Shown here piece by piece: positions 28,537 through 35,358 of a stretch of 64,000 nt of DNA. Positions within the stretch are counted from its first letter, which is position 1; every line of letters begins with the position of its first letter. The position numbers and the translations under genes were made by a program. Source of the stretch: Streptomyces roseoviridis (GTDB lineage Bacteria > Actinomycetota > Actinomycetes > Streptomycetales > Streptomycetaceae); contig NZ_BAAAWU010000001.1 of the NCBI RefSeq assembly GCF_039535235.1, positions 1,426,001 to 1,490,000 on the forward strand. The letters are read 5' to 3'. The notes under the pieces are model-generated. The model was not told the DNA's origin, ran no database searches, and was given only the letters and a program-made list of their open reading frames with translations.

Positions 28537-30074
28537 CGCAGGATCTCCTTGGCGGGATCGGTGGGCGTGGGTCGGGAGGGGAGGACGGGCAGGGTCAGCG
28601 TCACGCCGGTCGGGTCGACCTCCCGCCGGGAGGCGAGCAGCCGTTCGGCCGTGACGGGGTCCTCGCCGGTGTGGGTGTGGCGGGCGTGGGCCGGGAAGTG
28701 GTGTCCGGCGATCTCGACGCGCAGGCGGGTGCCGGCCCGCAACCGGCGCGCGAGCCGCCCGAGTTCGACGGTGAACTCCTCGGCCCGCGGGGAGGGCGGA
28801 GTCTCGTGACGCGCGGCCGGGTCCTCGCACCGCCGGGCCGGATCCCCGCCCCGTCGCAGGACGCCGACGGCGAGCCGTTCGGCGCGCCCCTGCGGCGTGA
28901 GGGCGACGAGCCGCACGGCCCAGTCGGCGTACGGGGTGTCGGCCGTGGCCCGCATCCGCAGCCGTACGGGCCCGACGGCGTCGAGCGGACGCGGCAGCGG
29001 CGCGGTGACGAGCAGACAGCGGTCGGCGGGCTCGGAGGTGGGCACGGTGAGGTCGTCGGAGCGTACGGGGCGGGCGGGGTCGGCGGTGAAGACGGCGCCG
29101 TGCAGCGGCCGCAGCGGCACGGGGCGCGGTTCGCCCTCGGTGTCGGCGGGCAGCCACAGGTCGGCGCCGCCCAGGGCCAGTGCGCCGTGGCGGCCGGGCG
29201 CGAGGTCGCCGGCGAGGGCCCGGCGCGCCCACCGGGCGTACAGCTCGCCGAGGACCACGCGGTGCGCGGGGCCGGCGTCGGGTCCGGGCGCGGCGGCGAG
29301 GCCGTGTCCCCAGGGGCCGAGCAGCAGGCGGGCGGAGGGGCCGCCCCAGGTGTGCCACAGCGCGACGGTGTCCTCGGTGAAGTGGTCGTGGTGGCCGCCG
29401 ACCGCGAGCAGCGGCGGGCCGGCGTGCGGGGCGCGTGCGGTGAGGCGGCCGCGGTCGTGGTGCCGCCAGAGGCCGCTCCAGGAGGGCAGGGACCGGCCGA
29501 GCCGTTCGGGCAGGGCGGTGAGCGGGAGGTGGGCGAGCAGAGCGGGGTCGGCGGCGAGGGCCTTGGCGAGGGCGTGCTCGTCGGAGTCCGGCCGGTCTCC
29601 GTGGGCGGCCCACCAGCCGGCGCGGGCGAGGAGCCGTTCGGGGCCCGAGGGTTCGCGGGCCGTCTCGGCCGCGCCGAGGGCGGGTACGGCGGCGATGACG
29701 GCGTCCGGCCGGGCCTCCTCGCCCGTCCCGGGGTCCAGGGCGAGGGCGAGGGCGCAGTGGGCGGCGTAGGAGGCACCGGCGGCGACGAGCCGTCCGTCGC
29801 TCCAGGGCTGTCGCCGGATCCACCGGGCGGTCGCCGCCCCGTCGGCGGCCTCGTTCTCGTACGGGCGCCACTCCCCCGGCGAGGCGTGGCGGCCCCGCAC
29901 GTCCTGGACGACGGCGGCGAATCCCCGGCGGGCCCAGCCGCGTGCCTCGGCCAGGTGCCGGGCGCGGTCGTAGGGGGTGCGGATCAGGACGGCGGGGAAG
30001 GGTGCGGTGCCGTCGGGGAGGCAGACGTCCGTGGCGAGTCCCTCGACCGTCGTGGCGGTCTGCGGGGTGGTCAT
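28533..30074 (-). CDS. CocE/NonD (S15) family alpha/beta hydrolase
   Basis: A 513-residue S15-type hydrolase. The N-terminal alpha/beta-hydrolase domain starts with VLIRTPYDRAR. The nucleophile elbow reads AAGASYAAHCALA (Ser at about residue 108). The catalytic His is likely in the GPWGHGL segment (about 278). A C-terminal jelly-roll domain follows (about 310-500). Relatives are X-Pro dipeptidyl-peptidases and cocaine esterase. Inside this operon it may trim the modified peptide after a proline, open an ester, or release metal from the re-imported product. It has no signal peptide. Confidence 0.82.
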   Translation of the reverse strand: MTTPQTATTVEGLATDVCLPDGTAPFPAVLIRTPYDRARHLAEARGWARRGFAAVVQDVRGRHASPGEWRPYENEAADGAATARWIRRQPWSDGRLVAAGASYAAHCALALALDPGTGEEARPDAVIAAVPALGAAETAREPSGPERLLARAGWWAAHGDRPDSDEHALAKALAADPALLAHLPLTALPERLGRSLPSWSGLWRHHDRGRLTARAPHAGPPLLAVGGHHDHFTEDTVALWHTWGGPSARLLLGPWGHGLAAAPGPDAGPAHRVVLGELYARWARRALAGDLAPGRHGALALGGADLWLPADTEGEPRPVPLRPLHGAVFTADPARPVRSDDLTVPTSEPADRCLLVTAPLPRPLDAVGPVRLRMRATADTPYADWAVRLVALTPQGRAERLAVGVLRRGGDPARRCEDPAARHETPPSPRAEEFTVELGRLARRLRAGTRLRVEIAGHHFPAHARHTHTGEDPVTAERLLASRREVDPTGVTLTLPVLPSRPTPTDPAKEILR

Positions 30075-30967
30075 CCGGTCTTCCCCGGCATCGGTGCGAC
30101 GTCGGGCACCGGCAGGACGGGGTGCTCGGTGACGGTCAGCGTGCGCAGGTCGACGCGGCGGAGCCGACGCCGTGCGGGGAGGCCGGCCGGGTCGGGGGCG
30201 CCGGTGGCCCACCGGGCGAGGTCGTCGGCGAGGAGGGCCGCGAGGAGTGCGGCGGCGGGCACGGTGAGCGGGACGGGCGTGCCGGAGGTCCGGGGGCCGC
30301 TCCAGTAGGCGGCGAGTTCGCGGTGGGCGGGGGTGGCGGCCAGGCGGCGGGCGCGGAGGTGGGCCGAGGTGACGTCTCCGGGGGCGGCGGCGAGGGGTTC
30401 GACGTACGCCTGCCAGCCCTCGCGGTGGCAGCGCAGCCAGGCGACGCCGTGTCCGGGCAGCCGGTCGGCGGCGTCCCACAGGCCGTCGGGTACGGGGCCG
30501 TCGAGGCACCAGACCACGGCTGCGGGGTCTCCGTCGAGGAGGTCGCGGAGCTGCGGCGCGGTCGCGGCGGAGGTCGCGGGGGGCGCGGCGGGGGTCGTGC
30601 GCGGCGCGGCGCCCAGGGCCGTCAGGTGGGCGGCCAGCGGCCGGGTCAGGGCAGGGGCGCCGAGGAGCCTGATGTCCCGGCGGGCGGCGGGCCACCGCGG
30701 GGGCGGGGGTTCGTCCGCCAGGTAGCCGGCGTCCTCGAAGGCCCGTACGAGATGGCGAAGTTCCTCGTCGGCCGGGGCCGGGGCCTCGCCTGCGCCCGTA
30801 CCGGCCTCGCCGTGGGCTCCGGCACCGGAGAGCAGCGAGAGCAGGGCGCCCTCGTCCGCGTCCCGGGTCCTGACCTCGAGGAACTCCCCTTCGGCGGTGC
30901 GCAGGGCGAGGCCCCGTCCGGGCACGGCGACGACTTCGACACCGGGAACGAGCCGGCTGCGGGACAC
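30071..30967 (-). CDS. TOMM leader-binding E1-like (Ocin_ThiF-like) protein
   Basis: A 298-residue partner protein for the YcaO. The N-terminal ~75 residues (VPGVEVVAVPGRGLALRT...) look like a RiPP recognition element with alternating strands and a winged helix. The rest has a ThiF/E1-like Rossmann pattern, IRLLGAPALTRPLAAHLTALG (about 96-116), without visible CxxC zinc motifs. The GTG at 30967 has AGGAGG (30979-30974) with 6-nt spacing. It follows the precursor gene after a 14-bp hairpin. The assignment rests on position and fold pattern more than on strong motifs. Confidence 0.72.
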   Translation of the reverse strand: MSRSRLVPGVEVVAVPGRGLALRTAEGEFLEVRTRDADEGALLSLLSGAGAHGEAGTGAGEAPAPADEELRHLVRAFEDAGYLADEPPPPRWPAARRDIRLLGAPALTRPLAAHLTALGAAPRTTPAAPPATSAATAPQLRDLLDGDPAAVVWCLDGPVPDGLWDAADRLPGHGVAWLRCHREGWQAYVEPLAAAPGDVTSAHLRARRLAATPAHRELAAYWSGPRTSGTPVPLTVPAAALLAALLADDLARWATGAPDPAGLPARRRLRRVDLRTLTVTEHPVLPVPDVAPMPGKTG

Positions 30968-31012
30968 GGCGATCCTCCTGACGAGAGGGCTGGTGAGAGG
31001 GGTGGGGACGGG

Positions 31013-31048
31013 CGTGGGCCCGCCCGGAAGGCAACGGGCGGGCCCACG
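31013..31048 (-). terminator. Attenuator-like hairpin between precursor and enzymes
   Basis: CGTGGGCCCGCCCG (31013-31026) pairs perfectly with CGGGCGGGCCCACG (31035-31048) around an 8-nt loop, 22 nt past the precursor stop. No U-tract follows. It probably lowers enzyme expression relative to the precursor or protects the precursor mRNA. Confidence 0.65.
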
Positions 31049-31070
31049 GTCGAGGGTGTGAGGCCCTCGC

Positions 31071-31184
31071 CTACTCCTCGGTGTCCTCGAAGGGGTTCTC
31101 GACGAGGGCGTTGGAGTGGGAGGCCGAGTCGTGGGCCAGCTGGCCGGGGTCGGCGATCGGGGCGAAGACCTGCTCGTTGTCCAT
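31071..31184 (-). CDS. RiPP precursor peptide (37 residues, Ser/His core, no Cys)
   Basis: A 37-residue peptide with a leader containing FAPIADPGQLA, a short segment HDSASHSN (residues 18-25), and an acidic tail ENPFEDTEE. Ser20, Ser22, Ser24 and Thr35 are the only residues a YcaO could cyclise, so products would be oxazol(in)es. His18 and His23 flank or interrupt the serines and could be metal ligands. The ATG has GGAG 5 nt upstream (31193-31190). It is the first gene after the Zur-like box and directly precedes the E1-like/YcaO/SagB enzymes. A longer in-frame start at 31259 is unlikely because it lies in the operator. Confidence 0.75.
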   Translation of the reverse strand: MDNEQVFAPIADPGQLAHDSASHSNALVENPFEDTEE

Positions 31185-31236
31185 GAACTCTCCTTGTTCG
31201 TAAGGGAGATGCGCACTCGGGTGAGCGCCACGACCG

Positions 31237-31258
31237 ACACTAATTGAAATGATTTTCA
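31237..31258 (-). promoter_or_regulatory. Zur-like box and -10 of the RiPP operon
   Basis: TTGAAATGATTTTCA (31244-31258) matches 13 of 15 positions of the Streptomyces Zur box type TGAAAATGATTTTCA. Read on the minus strand, the hexamer TAGTGT (31242-31237) directly follows and fits a -10; its TAG is also the stop codon of the ATPase gene. A -35 is not clear. A zinc-bound Zur here would block the precursor promoter. Confidence 0.65.
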
Positions 31259-32085
31259 TTTTCCAGTGCGGTGAGGGGGTGATCTGGGTAACACACCGGC
31301 CAGCCGCCCTCGGGGTCCCTGCCGACCCGGCCGGCCACCTTGAGGACGTCCGCCAGCAGGCCGGGCGTGACGACCTCCCCCGGCGCCCCGTCGGCGACCA
31401 CCAGGCCCTCGCGCAGGGCGACGATCCGTTCGGCGAAGCGGGCGGCGTGGGCCAGGTCGTGCAGCACCATCACCACGGTCAGCCCGCGTTCCTCGCGCAG
31501 CCGGACCACCGTCCGCAGCACGTCGAGCTGGTGGTGCAGGTCCAGGTACGTGGTCGGCTCGTCGAGCAGCAGGACGCGGGTGTCCTGGGCGAGCGCCATC
31601 GCGAGCCGCACCCGCTGCCGCTCGCCCCCGGACAGCGCGTCCACGTCCCGGTCGGCCCATCCCTCCACCCCGACGTCCCGCAGGGCCCGGCGCACGACGG
31701 GGTCGTCTCCCTCGCGCAGCATGCCGAGCGGGCCCCGGGCCGCGTACCGTCCCTGCCGCACGAGGTGACGTACCGTCATGCCGGGGACGGAAGGCGCGGA
31801 CTGGTGCAGCAGGGCCACGCGGGCGGCCGTGGCGCGGCGGGAGAGGGCGGCGAGGTCGTCCCCGCCGAGCAGCACCCGTCCCCGGTCCGGCCGCAAAAGC
31901 CCGGCCGCCAGCCTCAACAGGGTCGACTTTCCGCAGCCGTTGAGGCCGATGAGGGCGGTCAGCTCGCCCGGCCGTACGGTCAGGTCGACGCCCCGCAGCA
32001 CGGGCCGGGCGGGGTAGCCGAAGTGGACCCCCTCGACGTGTATTCCCATGGACGCCCCCGGGGACGTGCCCGTGGACTCGGTCAT
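31240..32085 (-). CDS. FecE-type ABC importer ATPase
   Basis: A 281-residue ATPase of the iron-siderophore/B12 class. Motifs are IGLNGCGKSTLLRLAAGLL (Walker A), Q-loop LLHQSAP, LSGGERQRVRLAMALAQ (signature), VLLLDEPTTYLDLHHQ (Walker B/D-loop) and VLHDLAHAARFAE (H-loop). It is the last importer gene, 18 nt after the second permease. Its final codons overlap the Zur-like box of the RiPP promoter. Together with the two permeases and the binding protein it should import a metal-loaded chelate. Confidence 0.9.
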   Translation of the reverse strand: MTESTGTSPGASMGIHVEGVHFGYPARPVLRGVDLTVRPGELTALIGLNGCGKSTLLRLAAGLLRPDRGRVLLGGDDLAALSRRATAARVALLHQSAPSVPGMTVRHLVRQGRYAARGPLGMLREGDDPVVRRALRDVGVEGWADRDVDALSGGERQRVRLAMALAQDTRVLLLDEPTTYLDLHHQLDVLRTVVRLREERGLTVVMVLHDLAHAARFAERIVALREGLVVADGAPGEVVTPGLLADVLKVAGRVGRDPEGGWPVCYPDHPLTALENENHFN

Positions 32086-32103
32086 GTCAGTCCTCCGTCG
32101 GCT

Positions 32104-33111
32104 TCAGAACGTACGGTTCGGGGCGCGGCGCACCACGAGCAGCAGCAGGGCGGCGCCGAGGCAGGCGGTGAGCGCCCCGACCGGCAGCACGAGCCGCCCG
32201 GAGCCCAGCGCCTCGGCAGCCAGCCGCGAGGACGACTGCGCCGCGGCGTCCGCCCCGCACACCACCACCGCACCCACCAGGGCGGCGCCCGGCAGGCTGA
32301 CCCGCAGGTCGGCGCCGAAGACGGCCAGGGCCAGGTGCGGGACGAGCAGCCCCACGAAGCCGAGGGCTCCGACGGCGGCCACCGCGCCCGCCGTCAGCGC
32401 CACGGCGCACAGCAGGGCGAGGGTCCGGGCCCGCCGGGCGGAGAGGCCGGCGGCCAGGGCGATGTCGTCACCGCAGCGCAGCAGGGTCAGCGGGCCGGTC
32501 ATGAGCCAGGCCGCGGTCCCCCACACCAGCGCCCAGGGCCACAGCAGATGCCAGTGCGCCCACACCCGGCCCTCCGTGGTGCCCACCAGCCACTGCACCA
32601 CGCTGCCGAGTTCGCCCGGCTTCACGAGCAGCACCATCGCGGTGAGCCCGCCGAGCACGGCCGACACCAGCACCCCGTGCACGGCGGTCCTGGCCGGGTC
32701 GCCGCCCGAGCGGCCGACGAGCAGCCACAGCAGCAGCGCTCCGGCGCATCCGCCCGCGCACGCGGCGAGGACGACGGCCAGGGGCGACTCCCACCCGGCG
32801 AGCCCCAGGGCCGTGGCGGTGACGGCCCCGAGGACCGCCCCCGGTGTCACCCCCGTCACCTCGGGACCGGCGAGGGGGTTGCGCAGCGCGGACTGCAGGA
32901 CGAGTCCGGCCACGGCCAGGCACGCGCCCGCGCCGAGGGCCACCAGGGTGCGGGGCAGCCGCAGTTGGAGGAGGATGTGCCGTTCGGTCGCGTCTCCGCC
33001 GCCGCCCAGCACCTCCGCGACCGCACCCGGCGACATGCCGCGTCCGGCCACCAGTTCCCACCCGGCGCACACGAGGGCCAGAACCGCGAGCACCGCGAAA
33101 CGCCGTCTCAC
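32104..33111 (-). CDS. FecCD-family permease (second)
   Basis: A 335-residue membrane protein with about ten hydrophobic helices. It has the FecCD signature LRLPRTLVALGAGACLAVAG and LRNPLAGPEVTGVTPGAVLG near the N-terminus and GALGFVGLLVPHLA near residue 248. It starts at a GTG that overlaps the stop of the first permease by 4 bp. It forms a heterodimer with it in the membrane. Confidence 0.9.
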   Translation of the reverse strand: MRRRFAVLAVLALVCAGWELVAGRGMSPGAVAEVLGGGGDATERHILLQLRLPRTLVALGAGACLAVAGLVLQSALRNPLAGPEVTGVTPGAVLGAVTATALGLAGWESPLAVVLAACAGGCAGALLLWLLVGRSGGDPARTAVHGVLVSAVLGGLTAMVLLVKPGELGSVVQWLVGTTEGRVWAHWHLLWPWALVWGTAAWLMTGPLTLLRCGDDIALAAGLSARRARTLALLCAVALTAGAVAAVGALGFVGLLVPHLALAVFGADLRVSLPGAALVGAVVVCGADAAAQSSSRLAAEALGSGRLVLPVGALTACLGAALLLLVVRRAPNRTF

Positions 33112-34292
33112 CGCGTCTCCTCCCTCTCCGTCGTGGCGGCCCGTGGCGCGGGCAGCGGCGCGCCCCCGCCGTCCGGAGCGCCCGGGCCGTCCGGGCCGTC
33201 CGGGGCGCTCAGGGCGTCCGGGCGGGACGAACCCCCCGGTCCACCCGGTCCCCCCGAAGCGGCCGGCGCGACCGAGGCGTCCGAAACGGCATCGACCGCG
33301 TGCGTACGGCGCTTGCGGCCGCCCGACCGCATCAGGGCGACCCCGGCCGGCACGCCGAGCAGGGCCGTCCAGGCGCCGGCCGGTGTCTCCACCGGCGCGA
33401 GCGCCAGCCGGGCCGGGAGGTCGGCGACCGTCACGACGACGGCGCCCCACGCGGCGGACCACGGCAGCCAGCGCACCGCGCCGTCCCCCGGGGCGAACCA
33501 CCGGGCCAGGTGCGGGGCGAGGAAGCCCACCCAGGCGACGGGCCCGCACACGGCGGTGACGGGCGCGATCAGCACGACGGCGACGGCCAGCGCGGCCAGC
33601 CGGGCCCGCTGGGCGCGGACGCCCAGCGCCTCGGCGTCCTCGTCTCCCAGCCGCATCACCGAGAGCACCGGCGCGCACAGCACGAGGGCCGGCAGCGCTA
33701 CGAGCAGCCACGGCCAGAGCCCCGTCACGTCGTCCCAGGTCCGGGCGGACAGCGAGCCCAGCAGATAGCGGTAGATGAGCTGGAGGTCGAGCTGGTCGGC
33801 CATCACCATCAGGACGAGCAGCGCGGCCTGGAGCGCGGCCGCGACCGCGGCGCCGGTGAGCAGCACGGCGGACGGGCTGCGCCCGAGTCCGGCGGCGAGC
33901 AGGGTCAGCCCGCCGCCGAGCACGGCTCCGCCGAGGCCGAGCAGGGGCTGCACCACGGCCGGCAGCGACAGGGCGAGGACCAGGGGGGCGGCCACCCCGA
34001 GCGCCGCTCCCGAGGAGACGCCGAGCATCTCCGGCACCGCCAGGGGGTTGCGGAGCGCCTCCTGGAGCACGAGCCCCGCCGCGCCGAGGCAGGCGCCGGC
34101 GGTCAGGGCGAGGACCAGGCGCGGGACGCGGAGTTCGGTGACGACGATCCCGGCCAGGGTCGTGTCCCCGTCCAGGACCGCGCCGGGGAGCCGGTGCGGT
34201 GGGACGAAGGGAGTACCGAGGCACAGGGCGCAGACCGATGCCGCGAGGAGCACCGCGACGGCGAGGAGGGGCTGCCGGAAGGAGCTGCTCAC
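33108..34292 (-). CDS. FecCD-family permease (first)
   Basis: A 394-residue permease. The FecCD signatures are LRVPRLVLALTAGACLGAAG, LRNPLAVPEMLGVSSGAALG and VAWVGFLAPHLARW. About ten membrane helices end near residue 325. An unusual Gly/Pro/Asp-rich hydrophilic tail of about 70 residues follows (GGPGGPGGSS, DGPDGPGAPDG), which may be cytoplasmic. The GTG start overlaps the binding-protein stop by 4 bp. It is paired with the second permease. Confidence 0.9.
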   Translation of the reverse strand: MSSSFRQPLLAVAVLLAASVCALCLGTPFVPPHRLPGAVLDGDTTLAGIVVTELRVPRLVLALTAGACLGAAGLVLQEALRNPLAVPEMLGVSSGAALGVAAPLVLALSLPAVVQPLLGLGGAVLGGGLTLLAAGLGRSPSAVLLTGAAVAAALQAALLVLMVMADQLDLQLIYRYLLGSLSARTWDDVTGLWPWLLVALPALVLCAPVLSVMRLGDEDAEALGVRAQRARLAALAVAVVLIAPVTAVCGPVAWVGFLAPHLARWFAPGDGAVRWLPWSAAWGAVVVTVADLPARLALAPVETPAGAWTALLGVPAGVALMRSGGRKRRTHAVDAVSDASVAPAASGGPGGPGGSSRPDALSAPDGPDGPGAPDGGGAPLPAPRAATTEREETR

Positions 34293-35266
34293 CGCAGTGC
34301 GGCCGTGGCCTCGTCGAGGACGATGCCCAGCGAACGGGTGCCGCGGCCCTTGGCCCACACCTCCGGGTTCACCTCGTGGACGTCACCGTTCCTGACGGCC
34401 GGGATCTTGCCCCACAGGGGGTTCTTCGCCAGCTTCTCCGAGAGCTTGCCGTCGGCGTCGCCGAAGCTCATCGTCTCGACGAACAGCACGTCGACGTCCT
34501 TGGCGAGGATCTCCTCCATGCTGTAACTACCGTCGACGCCGCGGGACTTCCACGGGTAGTCGGCGATCCTGGGGAAGAGGCTGGCGGTCACGTCGCCCTC
34601 GGGGGTGGCGACGCCGAAGTTCTCGTCGCTGCCGTAGATGACGAGGGCGGTCTTGTCGCTGGGGGTCCTCTCGGCGGCGGCGAGCCTGGTGCGGAAGGTC
34701 TTCTCCGCCTTCTCCCCCTCGGCGGTGCGGCCGGTGAGCGCGGCGGTGTCGCGGAGGTAGCCCACGCTGTCCTCCCAGGTCTCCGGCTGCATGGCCCAGA
34801 AGGTGGTGGCACCCTTCAGCGCCGGGGCGAGCTTGCCGTGGGTGTCGCCCAGGCCGATCACGAGGTCCGGCTTGTGGGAGAGGATCGCCTCGACCTCGGG
34901 GGCGATGAATCCGCCGGGGACGACGGGGATCTTCGCGGCCTTGTCCTTGCCCAGGAAGCCGGGGTGGGCGAGCAGGGTGCTGTTGGTGGCCGTCGGGACG
35001 ATGCCGAGCTCGGTCAGGATGTCGTCGCAGAGGGCGAAGAGGCAGACGATCCGCCGCGGCGGGCGGTCCAGGGAGACCCGGACGCCGTTGACGTCGGTCA
35101 GTTCGGTCGCCGCCTCGATGGGCCGGACGGTGACCTCCGTCTTCGCGGTGGGCCGCGCCTTGTCCCCGGCGGGGTCGGCGGCGGGGGCGCCGCAGCCGAC
35201 CAGGACGGAACCCACCACTGCCGCGGTGAGCCACTTGCGGACGGATCTCGACGGTGCGCGCAGCAT
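34289..35266 (-). CDS. Metallophore ABC transporter substrate-binding lipoprotein
   Basis: A 325-residue FecB/class III binding protein. Residues 1-25 form a lipoprotein signal with lipobox LVGC (Cys25). Two alpha/beta lobes are joined by a long helix; landmarks are PPRRIVCLFALCDDILTELG, AILSHKPDLVIGLGD and YGSDENFGVATPEGD. The ATG at 35266 is preferred because it places the charged n-region correctly; an upstream ATG would add 14 residues. It is first in the importer operon under the Zur-like box at 35319-35333. The ligand is probably the processed peptide loaded with metal. Confidence 0.88.
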   Translation of the reverse strand: MLRAPSRSVRKWLTAAVVGSVLVGCGAPAADPAGDKARPTAKTEVTVRPIEAATELTDVNGVRVSLDRPPRRIVCLFALCDDILTELGIVPTATNSTLLAHPGFLGKDKAAKIPVVPGGFIAPEVEAILSHKPDLVIGLGDTHGKLAPALKGATTFWAMQPETWEDSVGYLRDTAALTGRTAEGEKAEKTFRTRLAAAERTPSDKTALVIYGSDENFGVATPEGDVTASLFPRIADYPWKSRGVDGSYSMEEILAKDVDVLFVETMSFGDADGKLSEKLAKNPLWGKIPAVRNGDVHEVNPEVWAKGRGTRSLGIVLDEATAALR

Positions 35267-35310
35267 GGCTGTCCTCGCTCTTTTTCTCGGGAAACCGGAA
35301 CGACGCACCG

Positions 35311-35333
35311 AAGATACATGATAATCATTTTCA
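35311..35333. promoter_or_regulatory. Zur-like box in the divergent importer/beta-propeller promoter
   Basis: TGATAATCATTTTCA (35319-35333) is a 7-1-7 inverted repeat with six of seven arm positions paired; it matches 13 of 15 positions of the Streptomyces Zur box type. TATCTT (35316-35311, minus strand) follows as a possible -10 for the importer. The single site can control both the importer and the rightward beta-propeller gene. No DmdR-type iron box is seen. Confidence 0.7.
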
Positions 35334-35358
35334 CCAGACCGCCCTCCGGAGGACCCCC

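Noticed and set aside
31185..31259. N-terminal extension of the RiPP precursor to a 62-residue peptide
   Set aside because: The upstream ATG lies inside the Zur-like box and before the -10; the internal ATG at 31184 has a well-placed GGAG.
31237..35333. Iron (DmdR/IdeR) control of the importer and RiPP genes
   Set aside because: The expected TTAGGTTAGGC-type iron box is not present; both operators are TGAAAATGATTTTCA-like instead.
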